Assembly (NCBI RefSeq): GCF_003402475.1
Contig: NZ_BFAB01000012.1
Coordinates: forward strand, 1 to 64,000
Length of the DNA: 64,000 bases
Source: Mycobacterium sp. MFM001
GTDB taxonomy: Bacteria; Actinomycetota; Actinomycetes; Mycobacteriales; Mycobacteriaceae
Reading direction: 5' to 3'
How positions within the stretch are numbered: position 1 is the stretch's first letter; each line of letters begins with the position of its first letter. Below are positions 25,638 to 33,810 of this stretch, piece by piece. The translations under genes and the position numbers were made by a program. Under the pieces are notes generated by a model that was given only the letters and a program-made list of their open reading frames with translations, did not search any database and was not told the DNA's origin.

Positions 25638-25652
25638 AACATTGATAATGTT
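25638..25652. promoter_or_regulatory. Probable TetR operator
   Basis: AACATT-GAT-AATGTT is a perfect inverted repeat in the 82-bp gap between DUF899 and tetR. It sits within a direct repeat: ATGTTCACGCCGT (25624-25636) and ATGTTCACACCGT (25648-25660). Such a site could serve both divergent promoters. Binding is inferred. Confidence 0.55.
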
Positions 25653-25686
25653 CACACCGTACACTTTGAGGCGGAGGAGGTCAAGC

Positions 25687-26259
25687 GTGAGCGGTTACCA
25701 CCACGGAGATCTGCGCGCCGCCCTGATCGAGGCCGGCCTCGAGCTCACCAAGACAGGCGGTCCGGACGCGCTGACCATCAGGGAAGCCACACGGCGAGTC
25801 GGGGTTTCGCCCAACGCCGCGTATCGGCACTTCGCCGACCGGGAAGCCTTGCTGCAAGCCGTCGGGACTGCGGTGCAGCATCGGATGACGGAGCGGATGC
25901 GGGCATCGGTGCGCCGGCGTACCCCGACCGAGCTGCTGCGGGCCGTCGGCCTTGGCTACATCAAGTTCGCACTGGACGAGCCGGGGTGGTTCGCGGTCGC
26001 ATTCTTCGGGACTGAGCAGTTCGCCGAAACAGGCAGTGCGCCACCGTATCTGGCCTTGGTCGAGGCGCTCGATGCCATGGTGGAGGCCGGGCTGCTGTCA
26101 CGCAAGCGGCGCGACGGCGCCGAGTGGCCATGCTGGTCCGCCGTTCACGGCTTCGCCGAACTGGCTCTGCATGGGCCGTTGCGGGGCGCGAGCCGGCGAG
26201 AAGTTGAGTCGCTGGCAGCACGCACGGTCGATGACATCATTGCGGGTCTATCGCGTTGA
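25687..26259 (+). CDS. TetR-family transcriptional regulator
   Basis: A 190-residue TetR repressor with HTH at about residues 30-50 (TIREATRRVGVSPNAAYRHF). The C-terminal domain contains FAVAFFGTEQF and HGFAELALHGPL, of the WHG-type ligand domain. GTG 25687 follows a strong GGAGGAGG. It is divergent from the DUF899-glyoxalase pair and most likely controls it. Inducer unknown. Confidence 0.88.
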   Translation: MSGYHHGDLRAALIEAGLELTKTGGPDALTIREATRRVGVSPNAAYRHFADREALLQAVGTAVQHRMTERMRASVRRRTPTELLRAVGLGYIKFALDEPGWFAVAFFGTEQFAETGSAPPYLALVEALDAMVEAGLLSRKRRDGAEWPCWSAVHGFAELALHGPLRGASRREVESLAARTVDDIIAGLSR

Positions 26260-26264
26260 AACGG

Positions 26265-26280
26265 CGACGCTTTCGCGTCG
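26265..26280. terminator. Hairpin after tetR
   Basis: CGACGC-TTTC-GCGTCG is a perfect 6-bp stem with a 4-base loop just past the tetR stop and before the convergent hypothetical gene. There is no U-tract, as is common in mycobacteria. Confidence 0.5.
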
Positions 26281-26310
26281 AGAGCGTGCATGTGTATGGC
26301 TACGCCGTAT

Positions 26311-27273
26311 CTACCACGTGCCATCTGTAACGGGTTCGCCACCGGAGTCCTTCAGCGAAATAACCGTGGCAGGGTCAACGGGAGTGAACGCGTCCTCCTT
26401 GTCGGCCAGCAGCGTCCCGACGGTCTTCACCTGAGTCAAGGTGTGGCTGGGTGCGAGATCGCTGGCGTCGGCGTCGAAGTAGTCAAACCACGGCAAACCC
26501 GCGCTCACATAGCTCTCCCGGTCGACCGGAGTCGGAGGCGGAACCTCACCCGTGATCGCCGTCCACTGCGCTGGCGAGCACAAGTGCACGAAGACCCGCC
26601 ACGAGCGGTTCTCGTCGTAGTCGGATGGCGAGCGTTCGTCGCGGTAGACCTCCTGCCGCATCCGTCCGCCCGCTCCCAGCCCCATGGACGGCGCCGGCTG
26701 GATGCCGGTCATGGCCAGGCAGTCGACGACGCGAGCCCGCTCCGTCCGCCACTTCTTCAGTGCCTCCGAGGTGAGGCCGACGGCGCGCAACTGGATGCCG
26801 CCGTGGATCTCCTCTCCGGTGATCTGGCCTTCCACCGTGGCGCCCGAACCGAGTGGTACTGCGACGAATTGGCGGATGAACCCGTCGCCGGCGTTGATGC
26901 CGTCCAGCCACGGCTGGTCGGGCAGGGCGACGTAGTTCTGCGGTTTTCTCTTCAGGCGCTCGCGCCACTTTTTGCCGCTGACCGCGCACACCTTGCCGAC
27001 ACCGACCTGCAGCGCAGCGGGCTCGTCGGAATCGAACGAAAGCCACATGGCCTCTCGCTGATAGATCGGCAGCATCACCCCGCCGCGGGTCAGCCATTCA
27101 GCGGGCGCGGTGTCGGGATAGTCCTCGACCCGCCGCAGCGGGAACCGTCCCAACCCGGGCGGTAGCGGATGCAATCCTGTTTCCGGAATCCGCAGGGTCC
27201 GTTGGAAACTCACTCGCGCTGGGCCGAGCCTCAATTCGTCGCCGTCTACCGTGACTGCCGACTTCGTTGCCAT
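26311..27273 (-). CDS. Conserved hypothetical protein
   Basis: A 320-residue soluble protein I cannot assign. Visible features: a proline-rich N-terminal region (HPLPPGLGRFPLRRV), QREAMWLSF, QPWLDGINAGDGFIRQF, and RMRQEVYRDERSPSDYDE. No signal peptide or membrane segment. ATG 27273 has GGAGG at a good distance; the TTG two codons earlier is less likely. It is convergent with tetR and separated from fadA6 by a GAGTGTG repeat. It may belong to the accessory island rather than the sterol pathway. Confidence 0.7.
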   Translation of the reverse strand: MATKSAVTVDGDELRLGPARVSFQRTLRIPETGLHPLPPGLGRFPLRRVEDYPDTAPAEWLTRGGVMLPIYQREAMWLSFDSDEPAALQVGVGKVCAVSGKKWRERLKRKPQNYVALPDQPWLDGINAGDGFIRQFVAVPLGSGATVEGQITGEEIHGGIQLRAVGLTSEALKKWRTERARVVDCLAMTGIQPAPSMGLGAGGRMRQEVYRDERSPSDYDENRSWRVFVHLCSPAQWTAITGEVPPPTPVDRESYVSAGLPWFDYFDADASDLAPSHTLTQVKTVGTLLADKEDAFTPVDPATVISLKDSGGEPVTDGTW

Positions 27274-27329
27274 TGCCAACCTCCATCTCGTGTTGGCTCA
27301 GGTCTAGCAGCACCCTCTGACACGCCCGC

Positions 27330-27383
27330 GAGTGTGAACCACACGACGCGACACGCCGACGCGGCGTCGCGGATTTCACACTC
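27330..27383. repeat. GAGTGTG hairpin repeat, copy 3
   Basis: GAGTGTGAA (27330-27338) pairs with TTCACACTC (27375-27383); the inner ACGACGCGACACGC core is as in copies 1 and 2. It lies just before the fadA6 3' end. With copy 1 it marks both borders of the accessory island 23.5-27.4 kb. Confidence 0.87.
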
Positions 27384-27398
27384 GGCGCAGATGAGCGC

Positions 27399-28547
27399 CT
27401 ATAGGCGCTCAATAACAGTGACGTTGGCGGTGCCGCCGCCCTCGCACATCGTCTGCAGCCCGTAGCGGCCGCCGGTGCGCTCGAGCTCATTGAGCATCGT
27501 GGCGAACAGCTTGGCCCCGGTCGCGCCCAGCGGATGACCCAGCGCGATCGCGCCACCGTTGGGGTTCACCTTCTCCGGGTCGGCCTTGATCTCCTTGAGC
27601 CAGGCCATCACCACCGGCGCGAACGCCTCGTTGATCTCCACGACGTCGATGTCGTCGATCGACAACCCGGTCTTCTCCAGCGCGTAGCGGGTCGCCGGGA
27701 TCGGGCCGGTCAGCATGAACACCGGGTCGGCGCCGCGGGCACTGATGTGGTGGATGCGGGCCCGCGGGGTGAGCTTGTGGTCCTTGACCGCCTGCTCGGA
27801 GGCCAGCAGCACCGCGCTGGCGCCGTCGGAAATCTGGCTCGCCACCGCCGCGGTCAGCCGCCCGCCCTCCGACAGGGTCTTCAGCCCGGCCATCTTCTCC
27901 AGCGACGTCTCGCGCGGGCCCTCGTCGATCCGGAACCCATCCACGTCGACGATCTCGTTGTCGAAGTGACCGCCGCGGATCGCGGCCAGCGCCCGCTGGT
28001 GGCTGGTCAGCGCGAACTGCTCCATCTCCTCGCGCGACAGGTTCCACTTCTCGGCGATCAGCTCCGCGCCGCGGAACTGCGAAATCTCCTGGTCGCCATA
28101 GCGATGCAGCCAGTTCTTCGACTCGTTCGTGGGCGAGGTGAAGCCGAATTCCTTGCCTACGACCATCGCCGACGCGATCGGGATCTGGCTCATGTTCTGC
28201 ATGCCGCCGGCAAGGATCACATCGGCGGTACCGGACATGATCGCTTGCGCGCCAAAGGAAATTGCCTGCTGGCTGGAGCCGCACTGCCGGTCGACGGTGA
28301 CACCGGGCACCTCCTCCGGGTAGCCGGCCGCCAGCCACGCGTTGCGGCCGATGTTGCCGGCCTGCCCGCCCAGCGCGTCCACGCAACCGACGATCACGTC
28401 GTCCACGGCGGCGGGATCGACGTCGACACGGTCGAACAGGCCATGAAATGCGAACACCCCCAAGTCAATCGGATGTACGCCGGCCAGCGAGCCGTTGCGC
28501 TTGCCGACCGCGGTCCGCACGGCATCGATGACGTAGGCCTCAGCCAT
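27399..28547 (-). CDS. fadA6: Thiolase FadA6
   Basis: A 382-residue thiolase. Nucleophilic Cys in DRQCGSSQQ (about residue 90), the NEAFAPV loop, GHPLGATG and the C-terminal CEGGG are all intact. It belongs to the KstR2 regulon and acts in beta-oxidation of ring C/D fragments. ATG 28547 has GGAG upstream; it overlaps the kstR2 stop by 8 nt. Last gene of fadE30-ipdF-kstR2-fadA6. Confidence 0.92.
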   Translation of the reverse strand: MAEAYVIDAVRTAVGKRNGSLAGVHPIDLGVFAFHGLFDRVDVDPAAVDDVIVGCVDALGGQAGNIGRNAWLAAGYPEEVPGVTVDRQCGSSQQAISFGAQAIMSGTADVILAGGMQNMSQIPIASAMVVGKEFGFTSPTNESKNWLHRYGDQEISQFRGAELIAEKWNLSREEMEQFALTSHQRALAAIRGGHFDNEIVDVDGFRIDEGPRETSLEKMAGLKTLSEGGRLTAAVASQISDGASAVLLASEQAVKDHKLTPRARIHHISARGADPVFMLTGPIPATRYALEKTGLSIDDIDVVEINEAFAPVVMAWLKEIKADPEKVNPNGGAIALGHPLGATGAKLFATMLNELERTGGRYGLQTMCEGGGTANVTVIERL

Positions 28548-29127
28548 TTCCAACTCCTTCTGTAGTGATTCCGCCTAGGACGATGGCGAGGTATTGCCGG
28601 CCCACCTGTTCGGCGGTGAGCGGTCCGCCGGGTTGATACCAGCGCACCGACACCCAGGTGGTGTCCCGGATGAATCGGTAAACCAGGTCGACGTCGAGGT
28701 CCGGACGGAAGTAACCCTCCTCGATGCCTTGCCGCAGCACGTCGACCCACATCTTGCGCTGTTCTTTGTTGCGTTGCTCGATGTAGGAGAACCGCGGCTG
28801 CAACTGCAACCGCTTGGCCTCGTCCTGGTAGATGACGACCTGCGCATGCCGGTGCTCGATCGCGTCGAACGACGCCATGAACAAACCCTTGAGCCGCTCC
28901 AGCGGATTCGGTTCGGTGTCAATGATTTCCTGGTAGCGGGCGAACAGCCAGTCCAGAAAGCTGCGCAGCACCTCGTCGACCATCTCCTCCTTGGAGGAGA
29001 AGTGGTGATACAAACTGCCGGAGAGGATTCCGGCGCCGTCGGCGATGTCACGCACGGTGGTTGCGCGCAGGCCCCTTTCGGCCATCATCGTCGCGGCCAG
29101 TTCGAGAAGTTCCTCGCGCCGGTTCAT
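28540..29127 (-). CDS. kstR2: TetR-family repressor KstR2
   Basis: A 195-residue TetR repressor that controls HIP catabolism genes and responds to HIP-CoA. HTH is TVRDIADGAGILSGSLYHHF at about residues 25-44; the C-terminal domain has WVSVRWYQPGGPLTAEQVG. ATG 29127 overlaps the ipdF stop (ATGA). It is inside the operon it regulates, with the box at 31074-31087. In M. tuberculosis a PPE gene (PPE64) separates kstR2 from ipdF; here they are adjacent. Confidence 0.93.
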   Translation of the reverse strand: MNRREELLELAATMMAERGLRATTVRDIADGAGILSGSLYHHFSSKEEMVDEVLRSFLDWLFARYQEIIDTEPNPLERLKGLFMASFDAIEHRHAQVVIYQDEAKRLQLQPRFSYIEQRNKEQRKMWVDVLRQGIEEGYFRPDLDVDLVYRFIRDTTWVSVRWYQPGGPLTAEQVGRQYLAIVLGGITTEGVGNG

Positions 29128-29912
29128 GGGTGCTGGCTCGAAACCGAAATCACTTCTCCAGTCAGGTAACTGGAGTAGTCGCTGGCCAAGAAGGCGATCG
29201 TGGCCGCCACCTCCCACGGCTCGGCGGCCCGGCCGAACGCCTCCTCGGCCGACAATCTGTCGAGCAACTCCGGCGACGACGTCTTGTCCAGGAATTTGTG
29301 CCGGGCAATGCTGGGCGACACCGCGTTGATCCGTACGCCGTAGTCGACGGCCTCGATCGCGCTGCACCGGGTCAACGCCATCACGCCAGCCTTGGCCGCA
29401 GCGTAGTGCGCCTGTGAATGCTGTGCGCGCCAACCCAATACGCTGGCGTTGTTGACGATCACGCCGCCGTGATCAGCCTCCCGGAAGTAGCGCAGCGCCG
29501 CCCGGGTAACGCGAAACACCGACGTCAGCGTGACATCGAGCACGCGGTCCCACTCTTCGTCGGTCATGTCGACCACCGGCGTTTGCCCGCCGAGCCCGGC
29601 GTTGTTGACCAGCACGTCGATGCGGCCCATCCGCGCGGTGGCCGAAGCGATCAGGGCGTCGACCTGCACGCTGGAGGTGACGTCGCACAGCACATGCTCC
29701 ACGCGCCCGAGCCCCAGTTTCGACAGTTCGTCGGCGGTCTCGGTGAGGCGCCGCTCGTGGTGGTCGGAGACGACGACGTCGGCGCCCTCGAGCAGCGCAC
29801 GGCGCGCGGTCGCCGAGCCGATGCCGGTGCCCGCCGCCGCGGTGACGATCACGACCTTCCCGGACAGAAGTCCATGGCCATCAATCTCTTTCGGCGCGAC
29901 CGCTAACGTCAT
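29124..29912 (-). CDS. ipdF: Short-chain dehydrogenase IpdF
   Basis: A 262-residue SDR with VTAAAGTGIGSATA (a TAAAGTGIG variant of the nucleotide motif), NNAGLGG, and catalytic AHYAAAKAG. In the HIP pathway IpdF oxidises the 5-hydroxyl of the ring C/D CoA intermediate. It overlaps fadE30 by 4 nt and kstR2 by 4 nt. Confidence 0.92.
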   Translation of the reverse strand: MTLAVAPKEIDGHGLLSGKVVIVTAAAGTGIGSATARRALLEGADVVVSDHHERRLTETADELSKLGLGRVEHVLCDVTSSVQVDALIASATARMGRIDVLVNNAGLGGQTPVVDMTDEEWDRVLDVTLTSVFRVTRAALRYFREADHGGVIVNNASVLGWRAQHSQAHYAAAKAGVMALTRCSAIEAVDYGVRINAVSPSIARHKFLDKTSSPELLDRLSAEEAFGRAAEPWEVAATIAFLASDYSSYLTGEVISVSSQHP

Positions 29913-31057
29913 CCTTTGACCTCTCGGGGTAGGCCGAGCACCCGCTCGGCGATGATGTTGCGCTGGATCTCATTGGAGCCGCCGTAGATGGTGTCGGCCC
30001 GGGTGAACAGGTAGAGCCGCTGCCACTCGTCGAAGTCGCCGTCGGTGAGCACCAGGCCGGCCTTGCCTCGGACCTCCATTGCGACCTCGCCGAGTTCTCG
30101 ATGCCAGTTGGCCCACAACAGTTTCGAGACGTTGTCTTGCCCGGGCTGCTCGACGTCCATGGTGGCCAATGCGTACGAACGCATCGCTCGCAGCCCCGCC
30201 CAGGACCGGGTCAGCCGTTCGCGGATCAGCGGATCGTCCGCGGCGCCAGTGCGTTTGGCCAGCTCGACGACGCCTTGGAGTTCGCGTGCGTAGACGATCT
30301 GCTGGCCGAGCGTCGACACCCCGCGCTCGAAGGTCAGCGTGCCCATCGCCACCCGCCAGCCGTCCCCGGGTGCGCCGACCACCAAGTCGGCGTCGGTGCG
30401 GGCATCGTCGAAGAACACCTCGTTGAATTCCGAATCGCCCGTCAGCTGGACGATCGGGCGGATCTGGACACCAGGTTGGTCCAGCGGCACAAGCAGATAC
30501 GACAATCCCGCGTGCCGCTTGGAGCCTTTCTCGGTGCGCGCCACCACGAAACACCACTGCGCCCAGTGCGCCAGCGACGTCCATACCTTCTGGCCGTTGA
30601 TCACCCACTGGTCGCCGTCGAGCACCGCGGTGGTCGACACGTTGGCCAGATCGCTGCCGGCGCCGGGCTCGGAGTAGCCCTGGCACCACAGCTCGGTGAC
30701 GTCGAGGATGTGCGGCAAGAAGCGCTGCTGCTGCTCGGGCGTGCCGTACTCGATCAGCGTCGGCCCGAGCAGCTCCTCGCCGAAGTGGTTGACCTTCGCG
30801 GGCGCGTTGGCGATCGCGTACTCCTCGTAGAACGCGACCCGGTGGGCGACCGACAACCCCCGACCGCCGTGCTCGACGGGCCAGCCGAGGCAGGTCAGGC
30901 CGGCCTTGGCGAGATGCTGATTCCAGGCGCGCCGTTCTTCGAACGCCTCGTGTTCGCGGCCCGGACCGCCGAGGCCCTTGAGCTTGGCGAATTCCCCGAC
31001 CAGGTTCTCGGCCAGCCAGTCGCGGACCTCGGCCCGGAACTCCTCGACGTCCTGCAT
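29909..31057 (-). CDS. fadE30: Acyl-CoA dehydrogenase FadE30
   Basis: A 382-residue acyl-CoA dehydrogenase with WCQGYSEPGAGSDLAN, WVINGQKVWTS, and the C-terminal YGGSNEIQRNIIAERVLGLPR signature. First gene of the minus-strand KstR2 operon, starting 16 nt from the KstR2 box. It dehydrogenates a CoA ester in ring C/D degradation; the exact step is not certain from sequence. Confidence 0.92.
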   Translation of the reverse strand: MQDVEEFRAEVRDWLAENLVGEFAKLKGLGGPGREHEAFEERRAWNQHLAKAGLTCLGWPVEHGGRGLSVAHRVAFYEEYAIANAPAKVNHFGEELLGPTLIEYGTPEQQQRFLPHILDVTELWCQGYSEPGAGSDLANVSTTAVLDGDQWVINGQKVWTSLAHWAQWCFVVARTEKGSKRHAGLSYLLVPLDQPGVQIRPIVQLTGDSEFNEVFFDDARTDADLVVGAPGDGWRVAMGTLTFERGVSTLGQQIVYARELQGVVELAKRTGAADDPLIRERLTRSWAGLRAMRSYALATMDVEQPGQDNVSKLLWANWHRELGEVAMEVRGKAGLVLTDGDFDEWQRLYLFTRADTIYGGSNEIQRNIIAERVLGLPREVKG

Positions 31058-31073
31058 CCCTGTAGGCTAACCT

Positions 31074-31087
31074 ACCAAGCACTTGCT
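31074..31087. promoter_or_regulatory. KstR2 operator between fadE30 and fadD3
   Basis: ACCAAGCACTTGCT fits ANCAAGNNCTTGNT. It serves the divergent operons fadE30-ipdF-kstR2-fadA6 and fadD3-fadE31-32-33 and onward. Confidence 0.87.
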
Positions 31088-31097
31088 TGCTAGGCCG

Positions 31098-31145
31098 GTG
31101 ACGATGCGGGCCGTGAAGCGGCCCGAGGAGGAGCCGGGCAATTGA
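31098..31145 (+). repeat. MIRU-like hairpin element in the fadD3 leader
   Basis: The segment GACGATGCGGGCCGTGAAGC-GGCCCGAGGAGGAGCCGGGC (hyphen added) resembles the reverse complement of the MIRU at 22380. It has a 7-bp stem, CGGGCCG-TGAAG-CGGCCCG, at 31107-31125. A 15-residue ORF runs GTG 31098 to TGA 31145. It lies between the KstR2 box and fadD3, so the mRNA leader would carry the hairpin. A relative lies at 58491. Confidence 0.65.
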
Positions 31146-31167
31146 GCCCAGGCCGGGAGGAGCGTCG

Positions 31168-32688
31168 ATGTCGACCCAGCCGCGGACCATTCCTGCGGCG
31201 TTGGAGCGCATCGCGGGTGAGCTTCCGGACCACCAAGCGCTGGTCACGGCGGATCGGACGCTCACCTTTGGGGAGTTGCGCGACGAGGTGCGCCGGGCCG
31301 CGGCCGCGTTGATCGCGCTCGGCGTGGACCCGGGCGACCGGGTGGCGATCTGGTCACCGAACACCTGGCACTGGGTGGTCGCCTGTCTGGCCACGCACAA
31401 CGCGGGCGCCACGATGGTTCCGCTGAACACCCGCTACACCGCCTCGGAGGCCACCGACATTCTGGTCCGGACCAAGGCCCCGCTGCTGGTCGCGATGGGT
31501 GAGTTTCTGGGGTCGGACAAGCTGGCCGATCTCGACCGCGGCGCCCTTCCCGACTTGCGGCACATCGTGCGGGTGCCGATAGAGACCGACGACGGGACGT
31601 GGGACGAGTTCGTCGCGCACGGCACTGATCTGCAGGCCGCCGACGCCCGCGCCGCCGCCGTCAGGCCCGACGACGTCTCCGACATCCTGTTCACCTCCGG
31701 CACCACCGGCCGCAGCAAAGGCGTGCTGTGCGCGCATCGGCAATCGCTGGCCGGCTCGGCGGCCTGGGCGGCCTGCGGGAAGATCACCGCCGACGACCGC
31801 TACCTGTGCATCAACCCGTTCTTCCACAACTTCGGCTACAAGGCCGGCATCCTGGCCTGCCTGCAGACCGGCGCGACGTTGATCCCGCAGCTGACGTTCG
31901 ACGCGGACCAGGCGATGCGCGCCGTGGCCGAGCACTGGATCACCGTATTGCCCGGTCCGCCAACGATTTACCAGACGCTGCTCGACCACCCGAAGCGTGC
32001 CGACTACGACCTGAGCTCGCTGCGGTTCGCGGTCACCGGCGCGGCGACGGTCCCGGTGGTGCTGATCGAGCGCATGCAGTCCGAGCTGGACATCGACATC
32101 GTGCTGACGGCCTACGGGCTGACCGAGTCCAACGGGTTCGGCACCATGTGCCGCGCTGACGACGACGCGGTCACCGTCGCCACCACATGCGGGCGCCCGA
32201 TCGCGGATTTCGAGTTGCGCATCGGCGAGCAAGGCGAGGTTCTGCTGCGCGGTCCCAACGTCATGCTCGGCTATCTCGACGACCCGGAGGCGACGGCGGC
32301 CACGATCGACGCCGACGGCTGGCTGCACACTGGCGACATCGGAAAGCTCGACGGCGCAGGCAATTTGCAGATCACCGACCGCCTGAAGGACATGTACATC
32401 TGCGGCGGGTTCAACGTGTATCCGGCCGAGGTGGAGCAGGTACTGGCCCGGCTGGACGGCGTGCTCGACGCCGCGGTGATCGGCGTGCCCGACGAGCGGC
32501 TCGGGGAGGTGGGCCGGGCCTTTGTGGTGCCGCGTCCCGGATTTGAGCTCGACGAGCAGGCAGTGATCGCCTACACCCGTGAACATCTGGCGAATTTCAA
32601 GACCCCCCGTTCGGTGAGGTTTGTCGACACGTTGCCCCGCAATGCGGGCGGCAAGGTGGTCAAACCGCTACTGCGAGAGATGCCCTAG
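31168..32688 (+). CDS. fadD3: HIP-CoA synthetase FadD3
   Basis: A 506-residue AMP-forming acyl-CoA synthetase that activates HIP (3aα-H-4α(3'-propanoate)-7aβ-methylhexahydro-1,5-indanedione), the entry step of ring C/D breakdown. Motifs: FTSGTTGRSKGVL, TAYGLTESNG, GWLHTGDIGKLD, and the C-terminal catalytic Lys in NAGGKVVK. ATG 31168 has GGGAGGAG upstream. The product HIP-CoA is the KstR2 inducer, so it controls its own operon. Confidence 0.95.
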   Translation: MSTQPRTIPAALERIAGELPDHQALVTADRTLTFGELRDEVRRAAAALIALGVDPGDRVAIWSPNTWHWVVACLATHNAGATMVPLNTRYTASEATDILVRTKAPLLVAMGEFLGSDKLADLDRGALPDLRHIVRVPIETDDGTWDEFVAHGTDLQAADARAAAVRPDDVSDILFTSGTTGRSKGVLCAHRQSLAGSAAWAACGKITADDRYLCINPFFHNFGYKAGILACLQTGATLIPQLTFDADQAMRAVAEHWITVLPGPPTIYQTLLDHPKRADYDLSSLRFAVTGAATVPVVLIERMQSELDIDIVLTAYGLTESNGFGTMCRADDDAVTVATTCGRPIADFELRIGEQGEVLLRGPNVMLGYLDDPEATAATIDADGWLHTGDIGKLDGAGNLQITDRLKDMYICGGFNVYPAEVEQVLARLDGVLDAAVIGVPDERLGEVGRAFVVPRPGFELDEQAVIAYTREHLANFKTPRSVRFVDTLPRNAGGKVVKPLLREMP

Positions 32689-33810
32689 ATGGACCTTGAT
32701 TTCGACGACCAGACGCGCGCCTTTCAAAGTGAAGTGCGGGAGTTCCTTGCGGCGCATCGGGATTCATTCCCCACCAAGTCCTACGACACCGCCGAGGGCT
32801 TCGAACAGCACCGGCGTTGGGACAAGGTGCTCTACGACGCCGGGCTGTCGGTGATCACCTGGCCGGAACGCTACGGTGGGCGCGACGCGACGCTGTTGCA
32901 GTGGGTGGTGTTCGAAGAGGAGTACTTCCGCGCCGGCGCCCCCGGGCGGGCCAGCGCCAACGGCACGTCGATGCTGGCGCCCACACTGTTCGCGCACGGC
33001 ACCGAAGAGCAACTGGATCGGGTGCTGCCGAAGATGGCCAGCGGCGAGGAGATCTGGGCACAGGCCTGGTCGGAGCCTGAGTCCGGCAGCGACCTGGCGT
33101 CGCTGCGGTCGACCGCGACGAAGACCGACGGCGGCTGGCTTTTGAACGGGCAGAAGATCTGGAGTTCGCGGGCGCCGTTCGGCGACAGGGCATTCGGGCT
33201 GTTTCGGTCCGACCCGTCCGCCGAGCGGCACCGTGGGCTGACCTACTTCATGTTCGACCTGAAGGCCGACGGGATCACCGTCCGGCCGATCGCCCAGCTC
33301 GGCGGCGACACAGGTTTCGGCGAGATCTTCCTCGACGACGTGTTCGTCCCCGACAACGACGTCATCGGCCAGGTGAACGACGGCTGGCGGGCCGCGATGA
33401 GCACGTCGAGCAACGAGCGCGGCATGTCGCTGCGTAGCCCGGCGCGATTTGTGGCCGCCGCGGAACGGCTGGCACAACTGTGGAAGTCCCAGGGCCGCAG
33501 CGCTTTCGGTGACCAAGTGGCCGACGCCTGGATCAAGGCCCAGGCCTACCGACTGCACACCTTCGGCACCGTGACCCGGCTGGCCGAAGGCGGCGAACTC
33601 GGCGCCGAGTCGTCGGTGACCAAGGTGTTCTGGTCCGACCTGGACGTAGCAGTGCATCAGACCGCGCTGGACATCCGCGGTGCCGACGGCGAGCTGGCCG
33701 ACTCCTGGACCGACGGTTTGCTGTTCGCGCTCGGCGGCCCGATCTATGCCGGCACCAACGAGATTCAGCGCAATATCATCGCCGAGCGATTGCTAGGACT
33801 ACCGAGATGA
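32689..33810 (+). CDS. fadE31: Acyl-CoA dehydrogenase FadE31 (IpdE1-type)
   Basis: A 373-residue acyl-CoA dehydrogenase with AWSEPESGSDLASLRS, WLLNGQKIWSS and the C-terminal YAGTNEIQRNIIAERLLGLPR. The ATG follows the fadD3 stop directly. In M. tuberculosis FadE31 and FadE33 are thought to form the IpdE1-IpdE2 enzyme acting on the 5-OH-HIC-CoA intermediate. Confidence 0.92.
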   Translation: MDLDFDDQTRAFQSEVREFLAAHRDSFPTKSYDTAEGFEQHRRWDKVLYDAGLSVITWPERYGGRDATLLQWVVFEEEYFRAGAPGRASANGTSMLAPTLFAHGTEEQLDRVLPKMASGEEIWAQAWSEPESGSDLASLRSTATKTDGGWLLNGQKIWSSRAPFGDRAFGLFRSDPSAERHRGLTYFMFDLKADGITVRPIAQLGGDTGFGEIFLDDVFVPDNDVIGQVNDGWRAAMSTSSNERGMSLRSPARFVAAAERLAQLWKSQGRSAFGDQVADAWIKAQAYRLHTFGTVTRLAEGGELGAESSVTKVFWSDLDVAVHQTALDIRGADGELADSWTDGLLFALGGPIYAGTNEIQRNIIAERLLGLPR

